64,000 nt of DNA from positions 5,773,652-5,837,651 of the forward strand of contig NZ_CM001489.1 of NCBI RefSeq assembly GCF_000262465.1, written 5' to 3'. The notes below the pieces were generated by a model. That model saw only the letters and a program-made list of their open reading frames with translations, was not told where the DNA came from and made no database searches. This DNA comes from Frankia sp. QA3. GTDB lineage: Bacteria > Actinomycetota > Actinomycetes > Frankiales > Frankiaceae. Of this stretch, positions 52,804 to 63,000 are shown one piece after another (positions within the stretch are counted from its first letter, which is position 1; each line of letters begins with the position of its first letter). The position numbers and the translations under genes are program-made.

Positions 52804-54676
52804 CGAGGGCGGCCACTCCGGCGGGACCGAGCAGCCGCCAGGTGGCCGCGAGCGGCGGGAGGGTCGCGAGGCACAGCCAGGTGGAGGCCGCGACCAGCGC
52901 GGCGACGGTACGCCCCGCGGCCGTTCCCGGCAGCCGCCCCGCCCGCCGCCCGGCCGGGGCGCCGCGCGCCGCCAGGACGGCGAGTGGCGCCAGGCACAGC
53001 GCGAGGTACCAGGGGTAGACCACCGGATTGCCCAACGCCACGGCCAGCCCGCCGAAGCCGACGACGACCAGGTCGGGCCGGCTGTCGGCGAACGCCCGGA
53101 ACGCCCGGTCACCGCCCGCCGGTGGCGCCCCGTCCGGTGCCGGCGTCCCCTCCGCGGCGCCGGTGCCGGTCGGTGCCCCAGGGGAGTGGCGCCAGGCGCG
53201 CAGGGAGAGGGCGAGGACGACGGCCGCCGCGGCGGCTAGGCACAGCGCCCGGGTCACCCGTTGCGTCGCGCCGTCCGCGGGATGCACGCCGACCAGTGCG
53301 AGCACGCCGTCCGCCGCCGCGGCGAGGACGGCGGCGGGAGCGATTCCGGTGGTCAGGGTGCCCGATGTGGACAGCGCGTGGATCCAGGTCGGGCCGAAGC
53401 CGGCGGCGGCGATGCTCAAGCCCGAGGCGACGGCGGCGGCGGCGGCGTCGGCGGCGAGGCGCACGGCCCCCGCCCGCACCGGCCGCGGCGACCGCCGCGC
53501 TGCCAGCAGGTGGGCCAGCACCAGCCAGCCGACGCAGAGCAGGGCGGTCGCCTTGACGTTGCCCGCGAGGCACGCCAGCCCCGTCGCGGCGGCGCCCGGC
53601 AGGATCCCGTGCGCCTCGGTCCGCCCCGACGCAGCCTGCGGGTGCGGGTGCGGGTGCGGGACGCGGCGGGCGCGGTCCAGCACGAGGGCGGCGACGACGA
53701 GCATTGCGGCGATCGCGTCGAGGTGCGCGCCGCCGACGAGGTGGATGACGACCACGGGGTTCGCCGCGACCAGGACCGCGACCGCGCGGCGCCGGGCCGG
53801 GTCGGATCCGGCGAGGCGCAGCGACAGGGCGATCATGACGAAGGTGGCGAGCACGGCGACCACCCGGAGCACGGCGACGGTCCCGGCCGGGCCGCCGCCG
53901 ATCGCCGCCGCGGCCTTCTCGACCGCGACCGCGGCGCCGCCGTAGGGGGTGTGGGTGTGCCACCACCGCGGGTCGACGGCCCACACGAACGCCCGGCCCG
54001 AACCGTCCGGCGCGCCGGCCGTCAGCAGGGTGGCCACGCCGTGGGTCGCCGGGTCCAGACCGAGCCTGGCCAGCTCGCCCTGGGCGGCGTAGGCGTAGAC
54101 GTCCCGGCTGAACAGCGGGGGGCCGACGGCGAAGGGCAGGCTCCAGGCGGCGGCGGCCGCGAGCCCGGCGCGGGTGGACACCCGCCCGGCGGTCATCGCG
54201 CGTACCAGGAGAACCCAGCACAGGCACAGCGCGATGACACTGAGCGCGGACAGCCCGGCCAGAACGCCCCTTGCCGTCTGGGCCGGCGGGGTCGATGGGA
54301 GAATTCCCCACCAGGATGAGGGGTCGGTGACGTACGGATCGCGCGGTCCGAGCCGCCCCTCGGCCAGCATGGCCGCGGCCGCGGCGCCGACTCCGCCGAT
54401 GATCAACCAGATGACGCTGGTCGAGGCCCTGACGGCGGATGGTCCGCGGCCGCCGCGCGCCGCCGGAGCGGGGGTGGCCGCGGCCGGCCGTTCGCCGACC
54501 GGCGGGCCGTCGGGAGATGATCGGTGGGATGCGGCGGACGGACCGTCGTCGGTGCCTTGGGAGGTCGCGGGTGACAGCGCTCGCGGCGCCCGGCTCCCCG
54601 ATCGACGCCACGCCCGGTAGCCGGCCGACGACCGCGGCGGTGCCGGCGGGCGAGACCGAGTCTCGCGTGGCTCCAC
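52712..54676 (-). CDS. MptB-like alpha-1,6-mannosyltransferase
   Basis: The 654-residue product has about 12 hydrophobic helices, an N-terminal disordered 80 residues, then LPFAVGPPLFSRDVYAYAAQ (acidic catalytic loop of GT-C enzymes), RWWHTHTPYGGAAVAVEKAA and VAANPVVVIHLVGGAHLDAI. This is the MptB pattern: polyprenol-phosphomannose-dependent synthesis of alpha-1,6-mannan core in the cell envelope. The function in this organism is inferred. GTG 54676 is used. Its 5' end overlaps the divergent gene at 54571 and its 3' end overlaps the gene at 51289. Confidence 0.83.
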   Translation of the reverse strand: MEPRETRSRPPAPPRSSAGYRAWRRSGSRAPRALSPATSQGTDDGPSAASHRSSPDGPPVGERPAAATPAPAARGGRGPSAVRASTSVIWLIIGGVGAAAAAMLAEGRLGPRDPYVTDPSSWWGILPSTPPAQTARGVLAGLSALSVIALCLCWVLLVRAMTAGRVSTRAGLAAAAAWSLPFAVGPPLFSRDVYAYAAQGELARLGLDPATHGVATLLTAGAPDGSGRAFVWAVDPRWWHTHTPYGGAAVAVEKAAAAIGGGPAGTVAVLRVVAVLATFVMIALSLRLAGSDPARRRAVAVLVAANPVVVIHLVGGAHLDAIAAMLVVAALVLDRARRVPHPHPHPQAASGRTEAHGILPGAAATGLACLAGNVKATALLCVGWLVLAHLLAARRSPRPVRAGAVRLAADAAAAAVASGLSIAAAGFGPTWIHALSTSGTLTTGIAPAAVLAAAADGVLALVGVHPADGATQRVTRALCLAAAAAVVLALSLRAWRHSPGAPTGTGAAEGTPAPDGAPPAGGDRAFRAFADSRPDLVVVGFGGLAVALGNPVVYPWYLALCLAPLAVLAARGAPAGRRAGRLPGTAAGRTVAALVAASTWLCLATLPPLAATWRLLGPAGVAALVTVAGLAVVAGAAAALLAARRRPAPPTSTP

Positions 54677-56307
54677 TGCCCCAGACCCCCTTCATCGCCC
54701 TCGAGCCGCCGCGGCACCACGGGCCGGTTGTGCGGGGCGTCCTCGTCCTCGTCGCGGCTGTGCGCCGGTGGCCCTGGACGCTGACCGCGGCCCTGTGCCT
54801 GCTGTGCGTCGGGCTCGATGTGACCGGCCCCGACACCCCCGCCCAGGAATACCGGGTGTGGCTGTTCCGCCACGGCGGAGCGGTCCTCTGGGACGATCAA
54901 TGGTACGGCGGCCACACCATACCCGGGTACAGTGTGCTGTTCCCGCCGCTCGGCGCGCTGTTCGGGGTCCAGCTCCTCGGCGCGATCTCCTGCGTCGCCT
55001 CCACGGTGATCGTGACCCGGCTGCTGCGCGGGCCGGGCCGGCGGTCGGGGCAGGACCTCGTCCTCGTCTGGTTCGCCGTCGCCACCGTCTCCAACCTCGT
55101 CGTCGGGCGGATGCCGTTCGCCCTCGGGATGGCGTTCGGCGCGCTGGCGCTGCTTGGGGCCCGCGAACGCCGGACCACGCTGACCTGGGCCGGCGCCGTG
55201 CTGTCGTCGCTGGCCTCGCCGCTTGCCGCCGGTTTCGTGCTGCTCGTCGGCGCCGCGCTGCTGCTGACCATCGGCTGGCGGCGCGTGCTGCCGTTCGCCG
55301 GCGCCGGGGCCGGCATCGTCGTCGCGCTCGCCTTCCCCGAGGACGGCTACCAGCCGTTCCCGGCACTGACCTTCCTGTCGCTGCTGGCGCTCATCACGGT
55401 GGGTCTGCTGGTGGTCCCGAAGGGCGCCCGGGCGATCCGGCACGGCCTGCTGCTGTGGGCGGCCGCGGCGGCCGTGTTCTTCTTCATCCCCTCCCAGGTC
55501 GGGGGGAACATCACCCGGCCGGCGACGCTGCTGGCCGGCCCCGCCGCGGCGCTGCTGCTCGCCAACCGCCGCCGGCTGCTCGCGATCGTCGCGATCCCGC
55601 TGATCGGCTGGCAGATCGGCCCGATCCATGGCGCGCTGCTCACTCAGGGCGATCCGTCCTCGTCCGCCGGGTACTACACCGAGCTGCTCGACTACCTCGA
55701 TCGCGGCGCGCCGGTGCCGGCCGGCCGGGTCGAGGTCCCGTTCACCCGGGCCCACTGGGAGGCCCGCTTCGTCGCGCCGTCAGTCCCGATGGCCCGGGGC
55801 TGGCTGCGCCAGCTCGACAGCAAGTACAACGCGCTGTTCTACGACGGCACCCTGAACGCCGAGACCTACCACGAGTGGCTGCTCGCCCGGGGCATCCGCT
55901 ACGTCGCCCTGCCCGACGTGGAGCTCGATCCGTCCGCCGTCGCGGAGGCGAAACTGCTGCGGGCGGGTCTGCCCTACCTCGAGCTCGCCTGGCAGAACCC
56001 GCACTGGAAGGTCTGGCTCGTCACCGACTCCGCCGGCCTGGTGCAGGGGCCGGCGAGCCTGACCGAGCTCGGGGTGAGCTCGGTCGCCGTGGATTTCCGC
56101 ACGCCCGGGGTCGCCACCGTGCTCGTCCACTACACGCCCTACTGGCGGCTGTCGGAGGGCAGGGCATGCGTGTTCCGGGCCGCCGGCGGCTGGACGGGCA
56201 TCCTCACCGAGGCGTCCGGGCCGGTGCGCCTGTCCGCCCGGCTCTCGGTCGACGGTCTGACCCGGGCCAGCGCCCTGGACTGCCCCGTGGACCAGCGCAT
56301 CTCCTGA
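54571..56307 (+). CDS. Multi-pass membrane protein, putative glycosyltransferase-like
   Basis: The 578-residue product has about 10 helices and an extracytoplasmic C-terminal domain of about 180 residues. WDDQWYGGHTIPGYSVLFPP is an acidic loop after helix 1 like that of GT-C enzymes; no further catalytic motif is certain. GTG 54571 is chosen because GGAGG lies seven bases upstream. It diverges from MptB and overlaps its start by about 106 bases. Some homologues are annotated as 6-pyruvoyl-tetrahydropterin-synthase-related membrane proteins, which gives no function. Confidence 0.72.
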   Translation: MTALAAPGSPIDATPGSRPTTAAVPAGETESRVAPLPQTPFIALEPPRHHGPVVRGVLVLVAAVRRWPWTLTAALCLLCVGLDVTGPDTPAQEYRVWLFRHGGAVLWDDQWYGGHTIPGYSVLFPPLGALFGVQLLGAISCVASTVIVTRLLRGPGRRSGQDLVLVWFAVATVSNLVVGRMPFALGMAFGALALLGARERRTTLTWAGAVLSSLASPLAAGFVLLVGAALLLTIGWRRVLPFAGAGAGIVVALAFPEDGYQPFPALTFLSLLALITVGLLVVPKGARAIRHGLLLWAAAAAVFFFIPSQVGGNITRPATLLAGPAAALLLANRRRLLAIVAIPLIGWQIGPIHGALLTQGDPSSSAGYYTELLDYLDRGAPVPAGRVEVPFTRAHWEARFVAPSVPMARGWLRQLDSKYNALFYDGTLNAETYHEWLLARGIRYVALPDVELDPSAVAEAKLLRAGLPYLELAWQNPHWKVWLVTDSAGLVQGPASLTELGVSSVAVDFRTPGVATVLVHYTPYWRLSEGRACVFRAAGGWTGILTEASGPVRLSARLSVDGLTRASALDCPVDQRIS

Positions 56308-56329
56308 CCGCCACTGCGACCTGGGCGGT

Positions 56330-58228
56330 TCAGCCGGGTTCGTCGAGGCGGACGATGCGCAGCCCCGCGTGGGCGAGGATCGCCGGCAGGCTGCGGATGA
56401 CGTCGCGGTCGCGTTCCCGGTCGGTCTCGGGCAGCGCCGACCAGTCGACCATCGCGGGGTGGCGCCGGTCGGTGCCGTCCTGGCGGGTCGGCCCCAGGGT
56501 GTAGCCCTTCGCCTCCCGCTCCCGGCGCCACCGGTCATGCTCCTGCTGGGCGAGCTCGTCGACCTCCCCCGCGGTGAACGTGAAGTCGGTGTCGACCTCC
56601 CCGGCCGGCATCAGCATCAGCGCCTGCGCCCGCAGGACCTCCCCGAACTGGGCGGCCTGCGCCCGGTTGGAGTCGCGCAGGTCGTCCGGCAGCTCCGCCC
56701 ACGGCACCATCGCCCGCCTGGACCCCATCGCGCTGCCCCGGCGGCGTTCCGTCTCCAGGTAGCGCTCGTGGCTCGCCCGGGCGAAACGTTCGATGAGGTC
56801 GGTGTCGCCGAGGTCGAGCGGGAGCGCCTCGTCGTTGACGGCGAAGAAGCGCACGCCGCCCTGGAGGTCCTCCAGCAGCGGCCCCGGCAATGGCGTCGGC
56901 GGGCGGGGGAAGGTCAGCCGGCCGAAGACGTCCTGCAGGCTGCGCTGCCGGCCGGTGCGGACGATGACCGTGGTCCGCGCGACGCCGAACCGGTCGTTGA
57001 GGGCCTGCGCGGCGTCCAGCCCGTACAGCAGCGCCCGTTCCTCGTCGCGCTGGCAGACGTAGACGAACTCGGGGGGCCCGTGCGGACCATCCGGGTCCGT
57101 GACGGCCGGCGGCAGCTCGCCGTGCGGGGTGTCGTGACCGGTGAGCGCGACGCGGGCCAGCGCGGGTTCCCGGGCGCGCAGCGCGGCGAGTATCTCCTCG
57201 GCCGCCGGATCGGCCACGGCGATGGGCAGCAGCGGACCGGACGCGCCGGCCAGGGCCCGCCAGCGGCGGGCCAGCTCCATCACCAGGGCACGGCCGAGGC
57301 CGGACAGCCCGAGAACGACCAGGGGCGCGGGTGCCGCGGGCGGTGCCCCGCCGGGTTCCGGGGCGGCCCAGCTCGGCGGGTGCCGGTTGAGCAGGGCGTG
57401 CGCGCCGAGCACCTCGACGGCGAAGAAGTCCAGCCGGAACCCGCTGTCGTCGTTGAGCCCGATCCGCCGGGCGCGCAGGTGCGGGATCAGGGAGAGGTCG
57501 CCGACCTGGGCCAGGCAGCGCAGCGGCTGCTCCGCCCGGTTGGCGGCGAGGCGCCGGGCGGCGAGGGCGATGGCCAGGTTCGACGAGGTGTCCGGCAGGC
57601 AGCCGTAGACCACGTCCGCGCGGGCGACGCCGGCCTTCGTCAGCACCAGCGGTTCCACCGGGTCACCGACGACCCGCAGCAGGCCGGGTGGCAGTTCGGC
57701 GTCCGGATACTCCCGCTCCGCATCCTCGGCGACCAGCACCACCCGTTTGGACCGGGAGAGCTTGTCGACGAGCGCCGATGCCGTGGGGCCGGTGCCGCAC
57801 ACGATGACGTGATGGCGGGCGTGGCGGGCCCGGAACCGTTCGAAGCGCTGGGCGAAGATCGTGCTCACGCCGTCGGCGACCCCGACGGCCGTCGCCACCG
57901 GCGCGAGGAACCGCGCTATCTCCAGCGTCAGCGGGAACCGCCCGCCGTCCTGGAAGACCGTCCCGTCGGCGAGGAAGAGCGTCGCCGTGAAGAACACGAC
58001 GTTGGGCCAGCTGAACATCGCCGGCTCGCTACGGAACAGCCGGTACATCCCGACCAGGCCGAAGCTGAATGCGATCACCCCGAGGACGGCGAACGTCCCC
58101 AGCAGATGGCGGCGCAACCAGCGGGCCAGCCGGCCGGCGACGCCCAACGGCCGGGCCGCCCAGCGCTCGAGCCGATGCACGAGGCCGGCACGCCCGCTCC
58201 GGCCACCGGGCGCGCCGCGGCCGATCAC
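56330..58228 (-). CDS. Channel-like membrane protein with TrkA_N domains and C-terminal RyR domain
   Basis: The 632-residue product has helices at about 42-63, 76-91 and 104-123, then a TrkA_N domain starting HHVIVCGTGPTASALVDKLS (GxGxxG at 145-150), a second Rossmann-like region near residue 300 (APLVVLGLSGLGRALVMELA), and a RyR domain at 479-632 (FARASHERYLE, PWAELPDDLRDSNRAQA, EHDRWRREREAKGYTLGP, DWSALPETDRERDRDV). The RyR module, named from the ryanodine receptor, is used in bacteria for ligand sensing, often with NAD-derived nucleotides. There is no TVGYG filter, so a true potassium pore is doubtful. The PP2C and giant genes lie upstream on the same strand. Confidence 0.85.
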   Translation of the reverse strand: MIGRGAPGGRSGRAGLVHRLERWAARPLGVAGRLARWLRRHLLGTFAVLGVIAFSFGLVGMYRLFRSEPAMFSWPNVVFFTATLFLADGTVFQDGGRFPLTLEIARFLAPVATAVGVADGVSTIFAQRFERFRARHARHHVIVCGTGPTASALVDKLSRSKRVVLVAEDAEREYPDAELPPGLLRVVGDPVEPLVLTKAGVARADVVYGCLPDTSSNLAIALAARRLAANRAEQPLRCLAQVGDLSLIPHLRARRIGLNDDSGFRLDFFAVEVLGAHALLNRHPPSWAAPEPGGAPPAAPAPLVVLGLSGLGRALVMELARRWRALAGASGPLLPIAVADPAAEEILAALRAREPALARVALTGHDTPHGELPPAVTDPDGPHGPPEFVYVCQRDEERALLYGLDAAQALNDRFGVARTTVIVRTGRQRSLQDVFGRLTFPRPPTPLPGPLLEDLQGGVRFFAVNDEALPLDLGDTDLIERFARASHERYLETERRRGSAMGSRRAMVPWAELPDDLRDSNRAQAAQFGEVLRAQALMLMPAGEVDTDFTFTAGEVDELAQQEHDRWRREREAKGYTLGPTRQDGTDRRHPAMVDWSALPETDRERDRDVIRSLPAILAHAGLRIVRLDEPG

Positions 58229-58309
58229 CGCGGCCGTCCTGGGCGGGTTGCCGGGGGCGGGATCGGGACCGCCGACGCCGGGCGCGCCGCGCCGGACGCC
58301 CTACCGACC

Positions 58310-59653
58310 TCACCGCGAGGTGGGCTCGGACACCAGGTCGGCGACGACGATGGTGGTGTCATCGCGGGCGCCGGCCAGCAGGGCCGCCTCGACGAGGGCG
58401 TCCGCGGCCCGCTCGGGCGGCTCGGAGCCCAGCTCGCTGAGCAGACCGTCGAGCTGCTCGGGCGTCATCACCTTCGTGATGCCGTCGCTGGCGAGGACGA
58501 CCCGGTCGCCGGCCCGAACCGGCTCGCTGAAGATGTCGGCCTCGATCTCGTCGGCGAGGCCGACGGCGTTCAGCAGCGGGCCGTTGCGGATCGCGTGCGG
58601 GGTGGTCAGCGCCCGCGGGCGCCCCCGCCCCGGCTGCAGCCACACCGAGCTGTCGCCGACGTGGGCGACGGTGAGGTACTCGCCGGTGTTGTGCTGCCGG
58701 CCGAGGATGACGACGTCCAGCGTGCAGGCCATGCCCAGCCAGGTCGGTTCCTCCCGGGCCCGGGTGCGGACAACCCAGTTCGCCCGTTCCACCGCCTTGC
58801 GCAGGCCCTGCAGGGGATCCTCGGCGTACTGCGGCCGGAAGCCGGCCACGGTGGTGACGGTCAGCGTGGACGCGATCTGGCCGGCCGCCTCCCCGCCGAC
58901 GCCGTCCGAGACCGCCAGCAGGCCGTCCACGACGACGAACGCGTCCTCGTTGGGACCGCCGCGTTTGCCCCGGCGGGTCCGGCCGGCGGCGGCCAGCCGC
59001 AGCGGGGCGGCCGTGGTCTGCTCGGGCTCGGTCGCCATCAGGTCGGCGGCCTGCTCCCGGGGCGTGTCGGAGGCGGCGTTGGGATAGGTGGTCGCGGTCG
59101 GCGTGCTCTCCCACCGCGGGTCGCCCGAGGCCGCCCGCCCCCCCGCCGGTTCGGCGCCCAGCGCGGCCGACTGCGCGACGAAGGTCGCCGTGGGCGGCGC
59201 GATCGGGTAGTCACCGGTCTGCGGGTCGTAGTAGCGGGTGGCGTCCTCCCGCTCGTCTTCGAAGGACTGGACCTGTTGCGGCGGAGCGGCGGGTGGTGGA
59301 GTCCAACCGGTCGCGTCGGGATCGCGACTGTTCTCCCCCCCGACTGGAACCTGCGCGGTCACGTCCCCTCCCCACGACGCGCCCGCCTCCGGGCCGTCGC
59401 TCGCGTCGTCGGCCGTCCGTTCGGCGGGGGGAAGCGGCGCCGGCTCGGTGAAACCGGGCACGATCCCGTCCGGCGCGGCGGCGTCGGAGCTGTCTCGCAG
59501 CGGCACCGTACCGGACCGATGCCGCTGATGGTCCAGGCCGCGGCTGCGGCGCTGGCTTCCCTGCCGGACCGGCCGGTTGTTCAGGGCGACGAAGATCACC
59601 AGAGCTACCAGCAGCACCACGATGAGCATGATCGGCACCAGCGAGCTACCCAT
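58310..59653 (-). CDS. Membrane-anchored PP2C-type protein phosphatase
   Basis: The 447-residue protein has an N-terminal membrane helix (5-25), a Pro/Asp-rich linker to about 215, and a PP2C domain from 222. Metal residues are in GGPNEDAFVVVDG (Glu236-Asp237), VSDGVGG (Asp250), ASDGITK (Asp390) and ARDDTTIVVAD (Asp431). It should dephosphorylate Ser/Thr on proteins, opposing kinases. ATG 59653 opens the helix. The gene is 369 bases after the giant protein gene and 81 before the RyR gene on the same strand. Confidence 0.9.
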   Translation of the reverse strand: MGSSLVPIMLIVVLLVALVIFVALNNRPVRQGSQRRSRGLDHQRHRSGTVPLRDSSDAAAPDGIVPGFTEPAPLPPAERTADDASDGPEAGASWGGDVTAQVPVGGENSRDPDATGWTPPPAAPPQQVQSFEDEREDATRYYDPQTGDYPIAPPTATFVAQSAALGAEPAGGRAASGDPRWESTPTATTYPNAASDTPREQAADLMATEPEQTTAAPLRLAAAGRTRRGKRGGPNEDAFVVVDGLLAVSDGVGGEAAGQIASTLTVTTVAGFRPQYAEDPLQGLRKAVERANWVVRTRAREEPTWLGMACTLDVVILGRQHNTGEYLTVAHVGDSSVWLQPGRGRPRALTTPHAIRNGPLLNAVGLADEIEADIFSEPVRAGDRVVLASDGITKVMTPEQLDGLLSELGSEPPERAADALVEAALLAGARDDTTIVVADLVSEPTSR

Positions 59654-60022
59654 GGCCTCCGTCCTCGCCGAACCAGTCACGATCACGCTGTCGGACGTGT
59701 CGCCAGCCGTCTTTCCTCCTACCCAAGGGCATTGACGCACCGCGAACCCCGGGTGTGTCGCGACACCGACACAAGTACTGGTCATTGTTCCAGACTCCAC
59801 CGACCCCGAGTAGGGCGAACGGGACAGCCGCGTTGATCGTGACGTCGGCCGGGCGTGGCGGTGGGACCGCGGTGCCGCAGGGGTCTGCGCCCGCCCGGCG
59901 GCCCTCGGCGCCGCCGCCGGGCTGCGCCGGCGGCCGCCGGTCCCGGTGCCGGGCATGACGTGCCGCGGGAGCTCGCCGGGCGGGCTCGCGGGCGTCAGCG
60001 GGCGGCCCGGCCACCGGTGGTG
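59654..60022. other. Intergenic region upstream of the PP2C gene
   Basis: The 369 bases hold a probable promoter for the PP2C/RyR transcript. A sequence near 59770-59800 is AT-richer than the surroundings. I see no RNA gene or clear operator. Confidence 0.4.
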
Positions 60023-63000
60023 TCACCGGACGAGCGCGAGCAGGGCGAGCACGGCGGCGGCCAAGGTGAAAGCGAACACGGGGAGCCCGAAGGAGCGCCG
60101 CCGGCGCCCGGCCGCGCCGTTCGCGGCGATCTCGGCGATGACCCGGGACTCGACGAAGCGGGGCAGTTCGCGGGCGGCCCGCAGGCGTGGGTCGTCCGGG
60201 AGGTAGAGCGCCACCAGGCGGCGCACGACGCGTTCCAGGTCGGCGGGATACAGCCCGACATCGTCCTCGTCCTCGCCGTCGTATTCGTCGGCGTCGGCGG
60301 TGCGCAGGGCGCGGCGGAAGTACCGCTCCGCGGCCACCGCCAGGTCCGCTCCCGAGGCCGGCTCGTCGTCGGGCAACGCCATGCCGTCCCGGTGGGGCGC
60401 GCCCCAGCTCCAGATCGCCTCGTAGAGGTCCCAGGCGTCGTCCCAGCTCGGTACGTACCAGACCAGCAGGCCGAAGACCCGGGCCGCGTCGGGCCGGCCG
60501 GGCCCGCACGCGTCGAGGAACGCGACCGCCGGATCCCGCACGTCCGCTGCGGCCGGCGGGATGCGCGCGGTGAGCTCGGTGGCCAGGGCATGCAGCTCCG
60601 CCTGGGACGAGGCGGGCCGCCGCGGCCGGGCAGCCGCGCCCCCGTCCTCGACCTCCCCGTCCTCGACCTCCCCGTCCTCGACCTCCCCGTCCTCGACGTA
60701 GAGGTCCAGCACGCGGGCGACGGTGTCGACCACCTGGCTCCCGCCCGGCCCGGCCGCCGCCAGCCGCTCGAGGAAGGGCCGGGCGCCGGCCGCCAGCATC
60801 CCGGGTCCGTCGTCATCGCGTACCGCCGGTGGCGGCGGCCCGGCCGCGACCGGGAAGGCCGCCGCGCCGGCGATGGCGTACCGGATGTCCTCCGCTCCGT
60901 ACCAGCGCGGGGCGTACAGGACGAGCAGCCGGAAGGCGTCGGCTCCCCAGGCCCGGGTCTCCCGCAGCAGCCGCACGACCGCCGCGGCCGGCGACTCGGC
61001 GGGCCACCCGTCGGCGGACTCCCCGTCGGCGGACTCCCCCTCGGACCTCGCCATGACGGCGCGCCCCGCCGCCGGCGCGTCCGGCGCCGCCATCCCGGTC
61101 CCCGGGCCGGGCGGCGGCGCCTGCGCGCGGTGGACCGCCGCCGCGCCGGGTGCCGTCGCGGGGAGCTCCGCGCCGGCGGCGAGCCAGGCCAGCTCGTCGG
61201 CCAGGGCATCGGCGAACGCGAACCCCTCGGTGAGCCCGAACCGGTCGAACACGGTACGCAGGGCCGAGCCGAGCAGCTCCCGGACCCGCGCCGCGCGGTG
61301 GCCGCCGTCCGGGCGGTCTGGGCCGGCGGCGGGTGCGGCGGCCAGCGAGGCCAGGTCCGCGACCAGTTCGGCGAGTAGCTGCACGATCTGCCGATGCATC
61401 GTCGCGACGGCGGTGTGGACCGCGGTGACATAGGCCGCCCGGTCCAGCTCGGCCAGGTGAACGTCCGCTGCCAGCCGGGTGATTGCCTGGGTGACGTCGC
61501 TGGCGGCGCGGGCGAGGACATCGGCGCGCCGCCCCGGGGGGCGGGCCGGTCCCGGCCGGGACCGGGAGCCGGCCGGGCCCGCCGGGTCGAACAGGTCGCG
61601 CAGCGCGGCGAGCTCGCGCAGCTCGGTGGGCGATTCCAGCCGATCAATTAACGGGTCGTGGGCCGAGTCCGCCAGCGAGACCCCCAGCGGGACCCCGAGC
61701 GCGGCGAGCAGCCGGTCGACCGGGTGCAGCCGGCCGTCCCAGTGCGACCACTCCATCCGGTAGGCCGCCGCTACGTGCCGGGTCACCGCCGCCTGGGCGG
61801 CCCGCTCCAGCTCCCGCCGATCCGCGGTGGCCGCGGTCGCGGGGGAAGGGGCTGCCGGCGGCAGGGCCGTCACCGTGACCTCGAAGCCGGGATCCGGTCC
61901 GGCTGGGTGGTCGGCCTCGGCGCCGCCGTACTCCCGGCTGGTGACGGAGACGTCGGGTCGCGCGGGTGGCGGGCCCGCGGGGACGACGGCGATGTCGAGG
62001 GTGCGCGGCGTGGCCGTCGGTGGGCGGCGGCGCTCCTCGGCAAAGGCGGCAGGCCCGGTGCCGCCCGCCGGGTGGCGCTCGTCGGCCGGATGGGGTTGGT
62101 CGGCTGGGCTGGGCGTGTCGGCTGGTCTGGGCGTGTCGGCTGGGCTGGGAGTGTCGGTGGTGGTTGGCGGCGCTCCCGGGCGGAAGGTGCGCAGCGCGTC
62201 GAGGGTCTCGGTGGCGAGGCGCAGCGCGCTGCCGCTGGCCGTCGGGAGCCGGTAGGACGAGAAGACCGATTCCAGGCCGGCCGTGAGGGGCGGGATCGCC
62301 TGGCGCAGCGACTCCTCGGCGCCACGGGTTGGCGACGGACCGCGCAACGCGGCGAGATCGTCGGCCAGCGCGGTCAGGGCCCCCTCGACCTGCCGTTGCT
62401 CCTCGATGACCGCGGCCTCGACGTCCGCGGCGACCCGGGCGCGCTCGGCCGGATCAACCTCCCCCAACCGGTCGAGGACGCCGGCCACGACCAGGGCACG
62501 GCCCTGCTCGCGCGACGCCGGTTCGTCGCGTGCCTCCGGCCCCGCAGGCGATTTCGGCATCCGGCCGGACATGCCGGCACCCGGGGCGGTCAGTTGGCCC
62601 GCGACGCGGCGTAGCTGCCCGCGCAGCCGTTCGGCGCTCGGCAGGTTGACGGGCAGGCCGACCGGACCGGTCAGGATCGCGATCAGCCGGCGTACCGGGT
62701 CGGCGCCGTCCCCGTCGGCGCGTCCCGGCGCCAACAGCAACTCGTAGGCGTCGTGTAGGTGTTCGGCGACCGCACGCGCCTGCCGGGCGGCCGGCCGCGC
62801 CGCGGATGCCGGCCAGCGGCCCGCGCCGATGGCCCCGCCCTGCACCGGCGGTGCTGTGGCGGTGGGCCATCGCTCGCCGGGCGGCGGTGCGGCGGCGGGT
62901 GATCGCGTATCCGTCGGGGGCGCCGCGGCAGGGGCTGAGGACGGTTGGGCGGGTGCGGTCTCGTGGCTCGGGGGCGGTTGGCCAATCGGGTAGGAGCTGA

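Noticed and set aside
56369..59836. 1155-codon open frame on the plus strand
   Set aside because: It is antisense to the RyR and PP2C genes, which have clear motifs. The product is Arg/Gly/Val low-complexity, the usual shadow of high-GC coding sequence.
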